The notes beneath the pieces are model-generated. The model searched no databases. It had not been told where the DNA came from and was given only the letters and a program-made list of their open reading frames with translations. A stretch of 5,299 bases of DNA. Source: Deltaproteobacteria bacterium (lineage in GTDB: Bacteria > Desulfobacterota > Desulfarculia > Desulfarculales > Desulfarculaceae). The stretch's first letter is position 1; every line of letters starts with the position of its first letter. Below, one piece after another: positions 1 through 5,299 of the stretch. The stretch is from the NCBI GenBank assembly GCA_020444165.1, contig JAHLLK010000173.1, positions 1-5,299 on the forward strand, given 5' to 3'. The position numbers were made by a program, and so were the translations under genes.

Positions 1-311
1 CAGGAAAGGATATCGGGCTTACCACCCGGTGGACCATCATGGCGGAACTGAAACGTCTTGGGGTAGAGATCCTGACGGAAACGAAAGTGGTGGGCATCAC
101 ACCGGAAGGAGTACGGACAGAGAAGAAAGACGGCGCCGATTTCCTCACAGCGGATACGGTGGTAATCGCCGCAGGGTCCAGGTCCGAGAACAGCCTTGCC
201 GCACTGCTCGAAGGCGTAGTCCCTGAAATTCATGTGGTCGGGGACGCCAAATCGCCTCGAAATGCCCTGGCCGCCATTCGGGAAGGATTTGAAGCGGGAC
301 TTCAGGTGTAG
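1..311 (+). CDS. C-terminal end of an FAD/NAD(P)-dependent NADH:flavin oxidoreductase (2,4-dienoyl-CoA reductase type), partial
   Basis: The 5' part lies outside the window. The reading frame enters at base 3 and gives 102 residues ending at TAG (309-311). The fragment reads like the last part of the pyridine-nucleotide-disulfide-oxidoreductase half of Old-Yellow-Enzyme/FadH-like fusion proteins. It begins with a GKDIGLTTRW segment and continues with a 'LKRLGVEIL' strand, a TVVIAAGSR turn and a VVGDAKSPRNALAAIREG segment. The last is the second FAD-contacting GD motif, followed by the terminal helix. Family members are typically about 650-residue cytosolic flavoenzymes carrying FMN, FAD and an Fe-S cluster, and they reduce enoyl-type or other electrophilic substrates. 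The substrate cannot be deduced from this end alone. An isolated FAD-dependent oxidoreductase without the OYE barrel is possible, because the N-terminal half is not visible. It is separated from the next gene by 117 bp carrying a repeat element, so it probably ends its own transcription unit. Confidence 0.85.
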   Translation, partial: GKDIGLTTRWTIMAELKRLGVEILTETKVVGITPEGVRTEKKDGADFLTADTVVIAAGSRSENSLAALLEGVVPEIHVVGDAKSPRNALAAIREGFEAGLQV

Positions 312-335
312 CCCGTCCTTATTTGAAAAGAATCG

Positions 336-413
336 GGACGCAGATTTCCGCGGATACACGCAGAGAATACAGACTGTAAAAAATCTGATAAAATCTGAGC
401 ACATCTGCGTCCT
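336..413. repeat. Intergenic inverted element built from 10-bp units (CGCAGAT-like)
   Basis: The outer ends are a perfect 10-bp inverted repeat, GGACGCAGAT (336-345) and ATCTGCGTCC (403-412). The left arm consists of three successive 10-bp units, CGCAGATTTC (339-348), CGCGGATACA (349-358) and CGCAGAGAAT (359-368). The right arm also falls into three 10-bp units, AAATCTGATA (381-390), AAATCTGAGC (391-400) and ACATCTGCGT (401-410). The reverse complements of these carry the same CAGAT core. The first left unit also contains the palindrome TCCGCGGA (347-354). The RNA could fold into a long imperfect hairpin. I recall similar CGCAGAT/CACGGAT-type intergenic repeats in environmental proteobacterial genomes, but cannot verify membership. 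It occupies most of the gap between the oxidoreductase and the protease gene. Its right end is 16 bp before the protease start codon, so it would form much of that gene's 5' leader if transcribed. Confidence 0.75.
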
Positions 414-428
414 CAAGAGAACCTTTTT

Positions 429-1667
429 ATGAATCTTTTCCTTTTTGCTGTTCTGGCGATTCTCATCGGGGACTTCCTGCTGAATCTTGTGGTGGAGATC
501 CTTAATGTACGCCATCTTAAAACCGCTCTTCCTCAGGAGTTTGAAGGCTGGTATGATGGAGAAAAATACAGGAAATCGCAGGAATATCTGAAAGAGAACA
601 CCCGGTTTGAACTTTTTTCCAATTCCATCACAACCCCTGTCGTCATCGGATTTATTCTTCTGGGGGGCTTCAATTACGTGGATCAGTTCGCCCGTGGATT
701 CGACTACGGGCACATTGTAACGGGACTGATTTTTGCCGGCATACTCCTTTTTGCTTCTCAAATACTGGATCTTCCTTTTTCCATCTACAAGACTTTCGTC
801 CTGGAAGAAAAATACGGGTTCAATAAAACCACCCCGAAGACGTTTGTACTCGATATTCTGAAAAGCTGGGGGCTCGCCGTCGTACTGGGAAGCCTCCTTT
901 TTTCCGGAATTCTCTGGTTCTTTGAGCATGCCGGTCCTCTCGCATGGTTTTACTGCTGGATCGCCCTCACGCTTTTTCAGTTGTTTCTTCTGTTCATTGC
1001 TCCGGTTGTGATTATGCCGATTTTCAATAAATTCGTGCCCCTGGAAGAGGGGGCGCTGAAAACGGCCATTCGTGAATATGCGGAAGAACAGGGATTTAAA
1101 ATGAAGGGAGTTTTCTCCATGGACGGTTCAAAGCGATCCACCAAATCCAATGCGTTTTTTACCGGATTCGGCAGATTCAGGAGAATTGTGCTCTTCGATA
1201 CTCTGATTGAAAAGCACACAGTCGATGAACTGGTATCGATCCTCGCCCACGAAATCGGGCATTATCGGAAAAAGCACATTTTGAAATCGATTCTGATTTC
1301 CATTCTGACAATGGGACTCATGTTTTATATTCTTTCCCTGTTCATAAACAATCAAGGGCTGTTTGCCGCATTCGGCATGCAGGAAACATCCATTTATGCG
1401 AGCCTCTTCTTTTTTGGATTTCTCTACGCGCCCATCGAGATGGTTGTTGGAATCTTAGGGAACATCCTTTCTCGAAGACATGAGTACGAGGCGGATGCCT
1501 ACGCTGTAACGACCACACACAAACCAAAGTCCATGATCACGGCCTTGAAAAAGTTGAGTGTGGACAATCTTACCAACCTGACGCCTCATCCCTTGAAAGT
1601 TTTTCTTGGCTACAGCCACCCGCCTGTTTTGGAGAGGATCAGGGCGATTGACCGCTTGCAGGGATGA
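429..1667 (+). CDS. Ste24-type M48 family membrane zinc metalloprotease (CAAX prenyl protease 1 homologue)
   Basis: This 412-residue integral membrane protease is about the usual length for bacterial Ste24 homologues. The zinc site is complete. HEIGH at residues 274-278 supplies His274, catalytic Glu275 and His278. The third ligand is Glu352 in the SRRHEYEADAYA stretch, with the conserved Asp356 four residues later. Other family hallmarks are LEEKYGFNKTT (125-135), the RSTKSNAFFTGFG segment (236-248) and the C-terminal YSHPPVLERI (395-404). About seven hydrophobic segments are visible, near residues 2-24, 68-82, 96-113, 146-165, 172-195, 285-306 and 322-345, which matches the Ste24 barrel of seven helices. 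Eukaryotic members trim prenylated CAAX proteins. Bacteria generally lack that substrate, so here it more likely acts as a general inner-membrane protease (inference). The ATG at 429 is preceded by a weak AAGAGA ribosome site. It ends 28 bp before tilS, suggesting cotranscription. Confidence 0.93.
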   Translation: MNLFLFAVLAILIGDFLLNLVVEILNVRHLKTALPQEFEGWYDGEKYRKSQEYLKENTRFELFSNSITTPVVIGFILLGGFNYVDQFARGFDYGHIVTGLIFAGILLFASQILDLPFSIYKTFVLEEKYGFNKTTPKTFVLDILKSWGLAVVLGSLLFSGILWFFEHAGPLAWFYCWIALTLFQLFLLFIAPVVIMPIFNKFVPLEEGALKTAIREYAEEQGFKMKGVFSMDGSKRSTKSNAFFTGFGRFRRIVLFDTLIEKHTVDELVSILAHEIGHYRKKHILKSILISILTMGLMFYILSLFINNQGLFAAFGMQETSIYASLFFFGFLYAPIEMVVGILGNILSRRHEYEADAYAVTTTHKPKSMITALKKLSVDNLTNLTPHPLKVFLGYSHPPVLERIRAIDRLQG

Positions 1668-1695
1668 GACGAAGATCAGTGAATCCATATTCCCC

Positions 1696-3141
1696 ATGCC
1701 CTCATTCAATGACATATTAAAAAAGGTCTTGACGACTGCGACGCGGTATCGCATGTTCGAAAAGAAGGACCGGGTAGTGGTTGCCGTTTCAGGTGGAGCG
1801 GATTCCGTCTGTCTCCTGCGAGTGCTGTATGAACTGCGCAAGGCGCTCGGGATCGATCTGATGGTGTGCCATTTTGACCATGGCCTTCGACCTGAAGAGG
1901 ACGAAGAAGAAACCAGGTTTGTTCGAAACCTCGCGGAATCGTTTGATCTGCCTTTTGTAACGGAAAAAGCGTCGGGGGAACTCAGGGCAGGGGGGCGCTC
2001 CCTGGAAGAAACGGCCCGTAACCTGAGGTACGTCTTTCTGGAAGAGGTGATGCATCACTATTCCGCACAGAAGATTGCCGTGGGCCATACCCGCGACGAT
2101 CAGGCGGAAACGGTACTCATGAGGCTGCTCAGAGGGAGCGGAACCTCCGGTCTTTCGGGCATTCCCCCGGTGAGGGACGGGGTCATCGTACGACCGCTTA
2201 TTGATCTTACGCGAGAAGAGATTGTGGAATACCTGTCGCGGACGGGATTGGGTTATGTCACGGATTCTTCCAATCTGGACACGACCCTGTTGCGGAATGA
2301 TATCCGTCTGGACATTCTTCCTTTTTTAAAAGAACGACAGCCGGAACTTGTGAAAATTCTGGGAAGGACCGCGGAGATCCTGAGAGAAGAAAGGGAATGG
2401 TTGGAAGCGGAAGCAAAGGAATGGATATGTCTGCAGGGGCAGGTGGGGCCTTTTCAGGAAGTCGCCATTCCCCTGAATGAATTCAACAGTCTGTGCAAAG
2501 CCAAACAAAACCATGTTGTACGGGAGGCGTTAAAGATCTCGGGCGGCAGCCTGCGCAGGATTACAAGCGAAAATATCGAGGCCATGAAAAGGGTCGCGCG
2601 GGGAGAGAACCCCCATGCCCGCATAGCGCTTCCGGGGGCGCAAACATTCAGAAGGGTCTATGATCATTTAATTTTCTCAGCAAAAAAAGCAGAAGAAACG
2701 GGCGATTTTTTTCTCCTGATCGATAAGCAGGGGGTGTTCCGGCTACAGCAGCCGCCCTGGACCATCACTATTGTCGAGTATCCTCGCGTTGATTCCGAAC
2801 CGATGACGGAGTCTTCGGAAAGCGCTTTTTTTGACGCCGATCGAATTACGTTCCCTTTGACGGTTAGAAATATCAGGCAGGGAGACCGCTTCATTCCACT
2901 TGGAATGAAGGGGCATAAGAAGCTCAAAAATTTCTTTATCGACGGCAAAATTCCCGCTGAAGAAAGAAGAACCATTCCGCTTCTTTTGACGGGCGACCAA
3001 ATCATGTGGATTTGCGGCTATCGCATGGATGACCGTTTCAAGGTAACGCCCCAAACGAAAAAATTGTTGCAGGTGGATTTTCAAAGATTCGAAGATCCAA
3101 ACAACTCAACCACTCAACTACTCAACCACTCAACCATTTGA
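1696..3141 (+). CDS. tilS: tRNA(Ile)-lysidine synthetase TilS
   Basis: This cytosolic enzyme attaches lysine to C34 of the tRNA-Ile CAU anticodon using ATP, which makes the tRNA read AUA instead of AUG. The 481-residue product is full length (E. coli about 430, B. subtilis about 470). The N-type ATP pyrophosphatase domain has the PP-loop SGGADS at residues 32-37, then CHFDHGLRP (58-66), GHTRDDQAETVLMRLLRG (130-147) and the TDSSNLDTTLLRNDIR stretch (189-204). The C-terminal TilS domain is clear at 390-455, with RNIRQGDRFIPLGMKG, KKLKNFFIDGKIP and a KVTPQT end. The frame is open back to an ATG at 1606, but that lies inside the protease gene. The ATG at 1696 fits the family's N-terminus and leaves a 28-bp gap. 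No strong Shine-Dalgarno precedes it, so translational coupling is possible. Oddly, residues about 469-481 (NNSTTQLLNHSTI) are encoded by an 8-bp tandem repeat and do not belong to the domain. Confidence 0.96.
   Translation: MPSFNDILKKVLTTATRYRMFEKKDRVVVAVSGGADSVCLLRVLYELRKALGIDLMVCHFDHGLRPEEDEEETRFVRNLAESFDLPFVTEKASGELRAGGRSLEETARNLRYVFLEEVMHHYSAQKIAVGHTRDDQAETVLMRLLRGSGTSGLSGIPPVRDGVIVRPLIDLTREEIVEYLSRTGLGYVTDSSNLDTTLLRNDIRLDILPFLKERQPELVKILGRTAEILREEREWLEAEAKEWICLQGQVGPFQEVAIPLNEFNSLCKAKQNHVVREALKISGGSLRRITSENIEAMKRVARGENPHARIALPGAQTFRRVYDHLIFSAKKAEETGDFFLLIDKQGVFRLQQPPWTITIVEYPRVDSEPMTESSESAFFDADRITFPLTVRNIRQGDRFIPLGMKGHKKLKNFFIDGKIPAEERRTIPLLLTGDQIMWICGYRMDDRFKVTPQTKKLLQVDFQRFEDPNNSTTQLLNHSTI
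3103..3134. repeat. Octanucleotide tandem repeat (YACTCAAC, four copies) at the 3' end of tilS
   Basis: Four adjacent 8-bp units occur: AACTCAAC (3103-3110), CACTCAAC (3111-3118), TACTCAAC (3119-3126) and CACTCAAC (3127-3134). A degenerate fifth unit, CATTTGAC (3135-3142), contains the tilS stop codon. Only the first base of each unit varies among the four good copies. The array lies in the last coding bases of tilS and runs to within 10 bp of the Smr gene start codon. Because 8 is not a multiple of three, gain or loss of one unit would change the reading frame of the TilS tail and its stop position, but not the catalytic or TilS domains. Confidence 0.85.
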
Positions 3142-3151
3142 CAAGATACCC

Positions 3152-3430
3152 ATGAAACATACCCAGGACCGGGAACCGGTAGTTGTCCCCATTGACGGAA
3201 CGCTTGACCTTCATACGTTTTCCCCGAAGGACATTCCTTCCCTGGTGGACGAATATATTCGCGCGGCCATGGAAAACGGCATCTATGAGATAAAGATCAT
3301 TCACGGAAAAGGGAAGGGCGTTCTTCGAAGAATGGTCCATTCCAGACTGGAAAAAAATGCCCATGTGGTTGATTTCAGGCTGGATGCAGGGCCGTCTGGT
3401 TGGGGCGCCACGACGGTTACTCTGCGCTGA
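3152..3430 (+). CDS. Small stand-alone Smr-domain protein
   Basis: The 92-residue product consists almost entirely of a Smr (small MutS-related) domain, the fold also found at the C-terminus of MutS2. The two signature motifs are present: TLDLHTF at residues 17-23, containing the LDxH core (Leu18, Asp19, His21), and the HGKGKGVLR loop at 51-59 that binds or cleaves nucleic acid. A DEYIRAAMENGI helix lies between them. Family members act on branched DNA or on RNA as nicking endonucleases or ribonucleases. Which substrate applies here cannot be told. No MutS ATPase or other domain is fused, so this is the minimal form. The gene starts 10 bp after the tilS stop with no evident Shine-Dalgarno, which suggests translation coupled to tilS. 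Its last 14 bases overlap, on the opposite strand, the 3' end of ampG. Confidence 0.9.
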   Translation: MKHTQDREPVVVPIDGTLDLHTFSPKDIPSLVDEYIRAAMENGIYEIKIIHGKGKGVLRRMVHSRLEKNAHVVDFRLDAGPSGWGATTVTLR

Positions 3431-4700
3431 GGACTTCTTTGGGCTTTTTTGAAAAGAACGGCGCAAACTTCAGCAAGAGCAATATTCCGGGAATGGCCAG
3501 CAGTGTGCAGAGAATGAAAAATCCTGCCCAACCCATCCCTTCCGCAAGATATCCGGTCGGAGCGGAAGCAAGAACCCTCGGAACTCCCATGAGACTGCTG
3601 AGAAGGGCGTACTGGGTTGCGGTGAATTTTTTGTTCGTGATGCTCGCCATGAATGCCACGAAGGCGGCTGTTCCCATGCCGCTGCTGAGATTCTCAAAGG
3701 CGATGACCCCCGAAAGCATCACGATATCATGCCCAGTGCGTGCCAGGAGCGCAAATCCGGCGGTGGATACGGCCTGCAGAAAACCAAAAACCCAGAGAGC
3801 CCGGTTGATCCCCATGCGAATCATGGCGATGCCGCCGATGAGGCTGCCTGCAATCGTGGCCCAGAAACCGAACAGTTTCACCACGGACCCTATTTCCGTT
3901 TTCGAGAATCCCACATCCAGATAGAAGGGAATGGTCATGGCGCTGGCCATTGTGTCCCCGACTTTATAGAAAAGGATAAATGCCAGCATCCAGAACGCAT
4001 CCCGGCGATGAAAATAGTCCAGAAGAGGCTCGATAACAGCCGCTTTGAGGCTTTCAGGGGGGGCGTCCTCAACCTTTGGTTCCCGGGCGGCGAAAGTGGT
4101 CGCAATGCCCGGCAGCATGCATAAAGCCATGATCCCATACACCACGGGGAAGGAGAGGGCGTCCGCCAGGATCAATCCGCCCCCCGAAGCAAGAAGCATT
4201 CCTACCCTGTACCCATTCACGTACAGGGATGCACCCAGCCCCAGTTCTTCGTCGGACAGGTCTTCCCTGCGATAGGCATCCACTACAATATCCTGTGAGG
4301 CGCTGAAAAAGGTCACGGTAAAAGCGGTTATCGCAACCAGCAGGGGACTTTTTCCGGGATCCGTCAAGGCAAGCGCGGCAATGGACACAGCCAGAGCAAT
4401 CTGGCTCAGCAGCAGCCAGCCCCTTCGACGCCCCAGGAAAGGAAGCGTAAAACGGTCAAAGAGCGGAGCCCAGAGGAATTTTACGGTATAGGGGAGGCCT
4501 ACGAGAGCCATCATGCCGATCACATGAAGGTCCACCCCCTTCTCTTTCATCCAGGCCTGAAGCAGTGTGATGGTCAAAAGAAGGGGGAGACCGCACGAAA
4601 AACCCATAAGAAGGGCTGCAAGCATTCGGCCGCTGAAGAGAACCCTCAGTATGGGTTTGCTTTTTTTCTCAGGCACGTTTTCTGCTCTCGATTCGGTCAT
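3417..4700 (-). CDS. ampG: AmpG-family muropeptide permease (MFS transporter)
   Basis: This inner-membrane major-facilitator protein of 427 residues is predicted to import anhydromuropeptides released from the peptidoglycan for recycling. The N-terminal half is strongly AmpG-like, with FSCGLPLLLTITLLQAWM at residues 34-51, LVGLPYTVKFLWAPLFDRF at 66-84, LGRRRGWLL at 89-97, SASQDIVVDAYRRE at 133-146 and a GLGASLYVNGYRVGMLLASG stretch at 154-173. Hydrophobic segments run through the whole length, consistent with about 12 helices and a polar central loop near residues 205-230. E. coli AmpG is longer (about 490 residues), but many homologues are this size. The start ATG (4700-4698) is preceded on the minus strand by GCGGAAAACC, a modest ribosome site. 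It is transcribed divergently from the Kch-like gene and convergently with the Smr gene. No beta-lactamase or AmpR gene is visible nearby, so the role here is probably housekeeping. The exact substrate is inferred from the family. Confidence 0.92.
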   Translation of the reverse strand: MTESRAENVPEKKSKPILRVLFSGRMLAALLMGFSCGLPLLLTITLLQAWMKEKGVDLHVIGMMALVGLPYTVKFLWAPLFDRFTLPFLGRRRGWLLLSQIALAVSIAALALTDPGKSPLLVAITAFTVTFFSASQDIVVDAYRREDLSDEELGLGASLYVNGYRVGMLLASGGGLILADALSFPVVYGIMALCMLPGIATTFAAREPKVEDAPPESLKAAVIEPLLDYFHRRDAFWMLAFILFYKVGDTMASAMTIPFYLDVGFSKTEIGSVVKLFGFWATIAGSLIGGIAMIRMGINRALWVFGFLQAVSTAGFALLARTGHDIVMLSGVIAFENLSSGMGTAAFVAFMASITNKKFTATQYALLSSLMGVPRVLASAPTGYLAEGMGWAGFFILCTLLAIPGILLLLKFAPFFSKKPKEVLSAE

Positions 4701-4813
4701 GGTTTTCCGCTGCGTAAAGGACGCGAGTGTGTTATTATGGGCGCAAATTTGCCATCATATTCATTTTTTTTTAAGCGATCAAAGCACAACCCAAAGACAT
4801 ACCCCTATAAACC
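4701..4813. promoter_or_regulatory. Divergent intergenic region between ampG and the Kch-like gene, candidate promoters and operator
   Basis: This 113-bp region separates two divergent start codons and must carry the promoters of both unless one is distal. On the minus strand CATAAT (complement of 4739-4734) resembles a -10 box about 33 bp upstream of the ampG start codon. The best matching -35 (TGAATA, 18 bp upstream) is poor. A perfect 10-bp palindrome, GCAAATTTGC (4743-4752), sits just upstream of that -10 and could be a regulator site. ATGG (4737-4740) and CCAT (4752-4755) flank it, though not symmetrically. A run of nine T follows at 4764-4772. I see no convincing -10 box for the plus-strand gene. 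These assignments come from inspection only. Confidence 0.35.
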
Positions 4814-5299
4814 ATGGCCCAGGAAAAGACAACCTCAAATCCCGCTCGCCCCACCCGATGGCGAGGCTTTCTCCGATGGGTGGAAGGGCTTTGGCCTCAC
4901 TGGCCCATGGCTGCGGCCATTGTGGCGAGCGGCAGTATAAATGTCCTGAAAAGCCTCAGGTTCGACCTCTTGCCGTTCGGTCAGTTCAATCCCCTCATGG
5001 GGTTGGGAAAATCGCTGGCCATTCTTGCCAACAGCACCCAGGCCATTCTGGGAATAGGGCTTGTGCTGGTAGGACTGGGACTGCTCAGACGGCTTGCGGC
5101 CGCCTGGTCGTTCGGCGTGATCCTTCTACTGGTGACGCTGGGCGTTGATCTGTCCCAGCAGCACTGGAATCGAAGCCTTATCTTGCCTGGTGTGCTGCTG
5201 CTGGCCATGCTCGTGCTGAGGCGGCACTTTAGTCGTCAGACCGATCTGGCCAATTATGCCATCTCACTGACCGGCATTTTTTCCATTCTCGCTTATGGG
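4814..5299 (+). CDS. Kch-like ion channel, N-terminal transmembrane part (partial)
   Basis: The gene runs off the window after exactly 162 codons. The fragment has a basic, polar N-terminus (about 1-28) and then hydrophobic segments near residues 31-50, 75-92, 97-115, 120-136 and 146-162. The order and details resemble the N-terminal membrane domain of E. coli Kch as I recall it. The points of similarity are a 'LANS..AILGIGLVLVGLGLL' helix, R-x-x-A-AW followed by the ILLL helix, then 'LRRHFS' and a final helix ending in LAYG. If this is right, the selectivity filter and a cytosolic RCK/TrkA-N NAD-binding domain should follow just outside. A related membrane segment also occurs in MprF-like lysyltransferases, so that alternative stays open. 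An in-frame TAA at 4808-4810 lies one codon upstream of the ATG, so no longer start is possible. No Shine-Dalgarno sequence is evident. Confidence 0.6.
   Translation, partial: MAQEKTTSNPARPTRWRGFLRWVEGLWPHWPMAAAIVASGSINVLKSLRFDLLPFGQFNPLMGLGKSLAILANSTQAILGIGLVLVGLGLLRRLAAAWSFGVILLLVTLGVDLSQQHWNRSLILPGVLLLAMLVLRRHFSRQTDLANYAISLTGIFSILAYG

Noticed and set aside
312..340. Possible terminator hairpin after the oxidoreductase (CGTCC at 314-318 with GGACG at 336-340)
   Set aside because: The stem is only 5 bp with a 17-base loop and no following T run, so it is not a credible intrinsic terminator.
1606..1695. Upstream in-frame ATG at 1606 as the tilS start
   Set aside because: It would overlap the protease gene by 62 bp and add 30 residues with no resemblance to TilS. 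The ATG at 1696 gives the family-typical N-terminus.
1455..1841. 128-codon open frame on the minus strand
   Set aside because: It is antisense to the conserved ends of the protease and tilS genes, with no recognisable features.
3103..3142. CRISPR-like array
   Set aside because: The units are 8 bp, directly adjacent and without spacers. This is a simple tandem repeat.
3400..3924. 174-codon open frame on the plus strand
   Set aside because: It lies antisense to the well-supported ampG gene, and its translation shows no recognisable domain. It is a shadow of ampG's codon pattern.
4712..4724. Small hairpin GCGT-AAAGG-ACGC in the ampG leader
   Set aside because: A 4-bp stem with a 5-base loop is expected by chance, and nothing ties it to regulation.
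4567..5148. 193-codon open frame on the plus strand
   Set aside because: It covers the start of ampG antisense and the start of the Kch-like gene in a different frame. Its product is arginine/proline/histidine-rich with no domain, while the frame starting at 4814 gives a coherent membrane protein.

Overview
The window looks like an ordinary chromosomal segment of a Gram-negative, probably anaerobic bacterium. My best guess is Desulfobacterota (the former Deltaproteobacteria, e.g. Syntrophus-like lineages). This is inferred from the style of the flavin oxidoreductase C-terminus, a Ste24-type M48 protease, an AmpG muropeptide permease and the kind of intergenic repeats present. It rests on family resemblance recalled from memory, not on a search. 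Base composition appears moderate, about 50% GC.

Layout. Positions 1-311 (+) hold the C-terminal end of a FAD/NAD(P)-dependent NADH:flavin oxidoreductase of the 2,4-dienoyl-CoA reductase type. A 117-bp gap follows, largely filled by a 78-bp inverted element (336-413) whose two arms are each built from three 10-bp units. Then come three closely spaced plus-strand genes, probably one operon: a Ste24-like membrane zinc protease (429-1667), tilS, the tRNA-Ile lysidine synthetase (1696-3141), and a small stand-alone Smr-domain protein (3152-3430). The 3' end of tilS is made of an 8-bp tandem repeat that is translated into an unusual C-terminal tail. On the minus strand ampG (4700-3417) converges on the Smr gene, and the two coding ends overlap by 14 bp. 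A 113-bp divergent intergenic region (4701-4813) contains a GCAAATTTGC palindrome and a T9 run. It leads into the N-terminal, membrane-spanning part of a Kch-like ion channel (4814 to the window end).

How the genes relate. The products fall in unrelated housekeeping areas: redox metabolism, membrane proteolysis, tRNA decoding, nucleic-acid processing, cell-wall recycling and ion transport. I see no evidence of a dedicated novel system, mobile element, CRISPR array, tRNA or rRNA. The points most worth a second look are the two repeat structures (336-413 and 3103-3134) and the tight, terminator-less convergent junction at 3417-3430.
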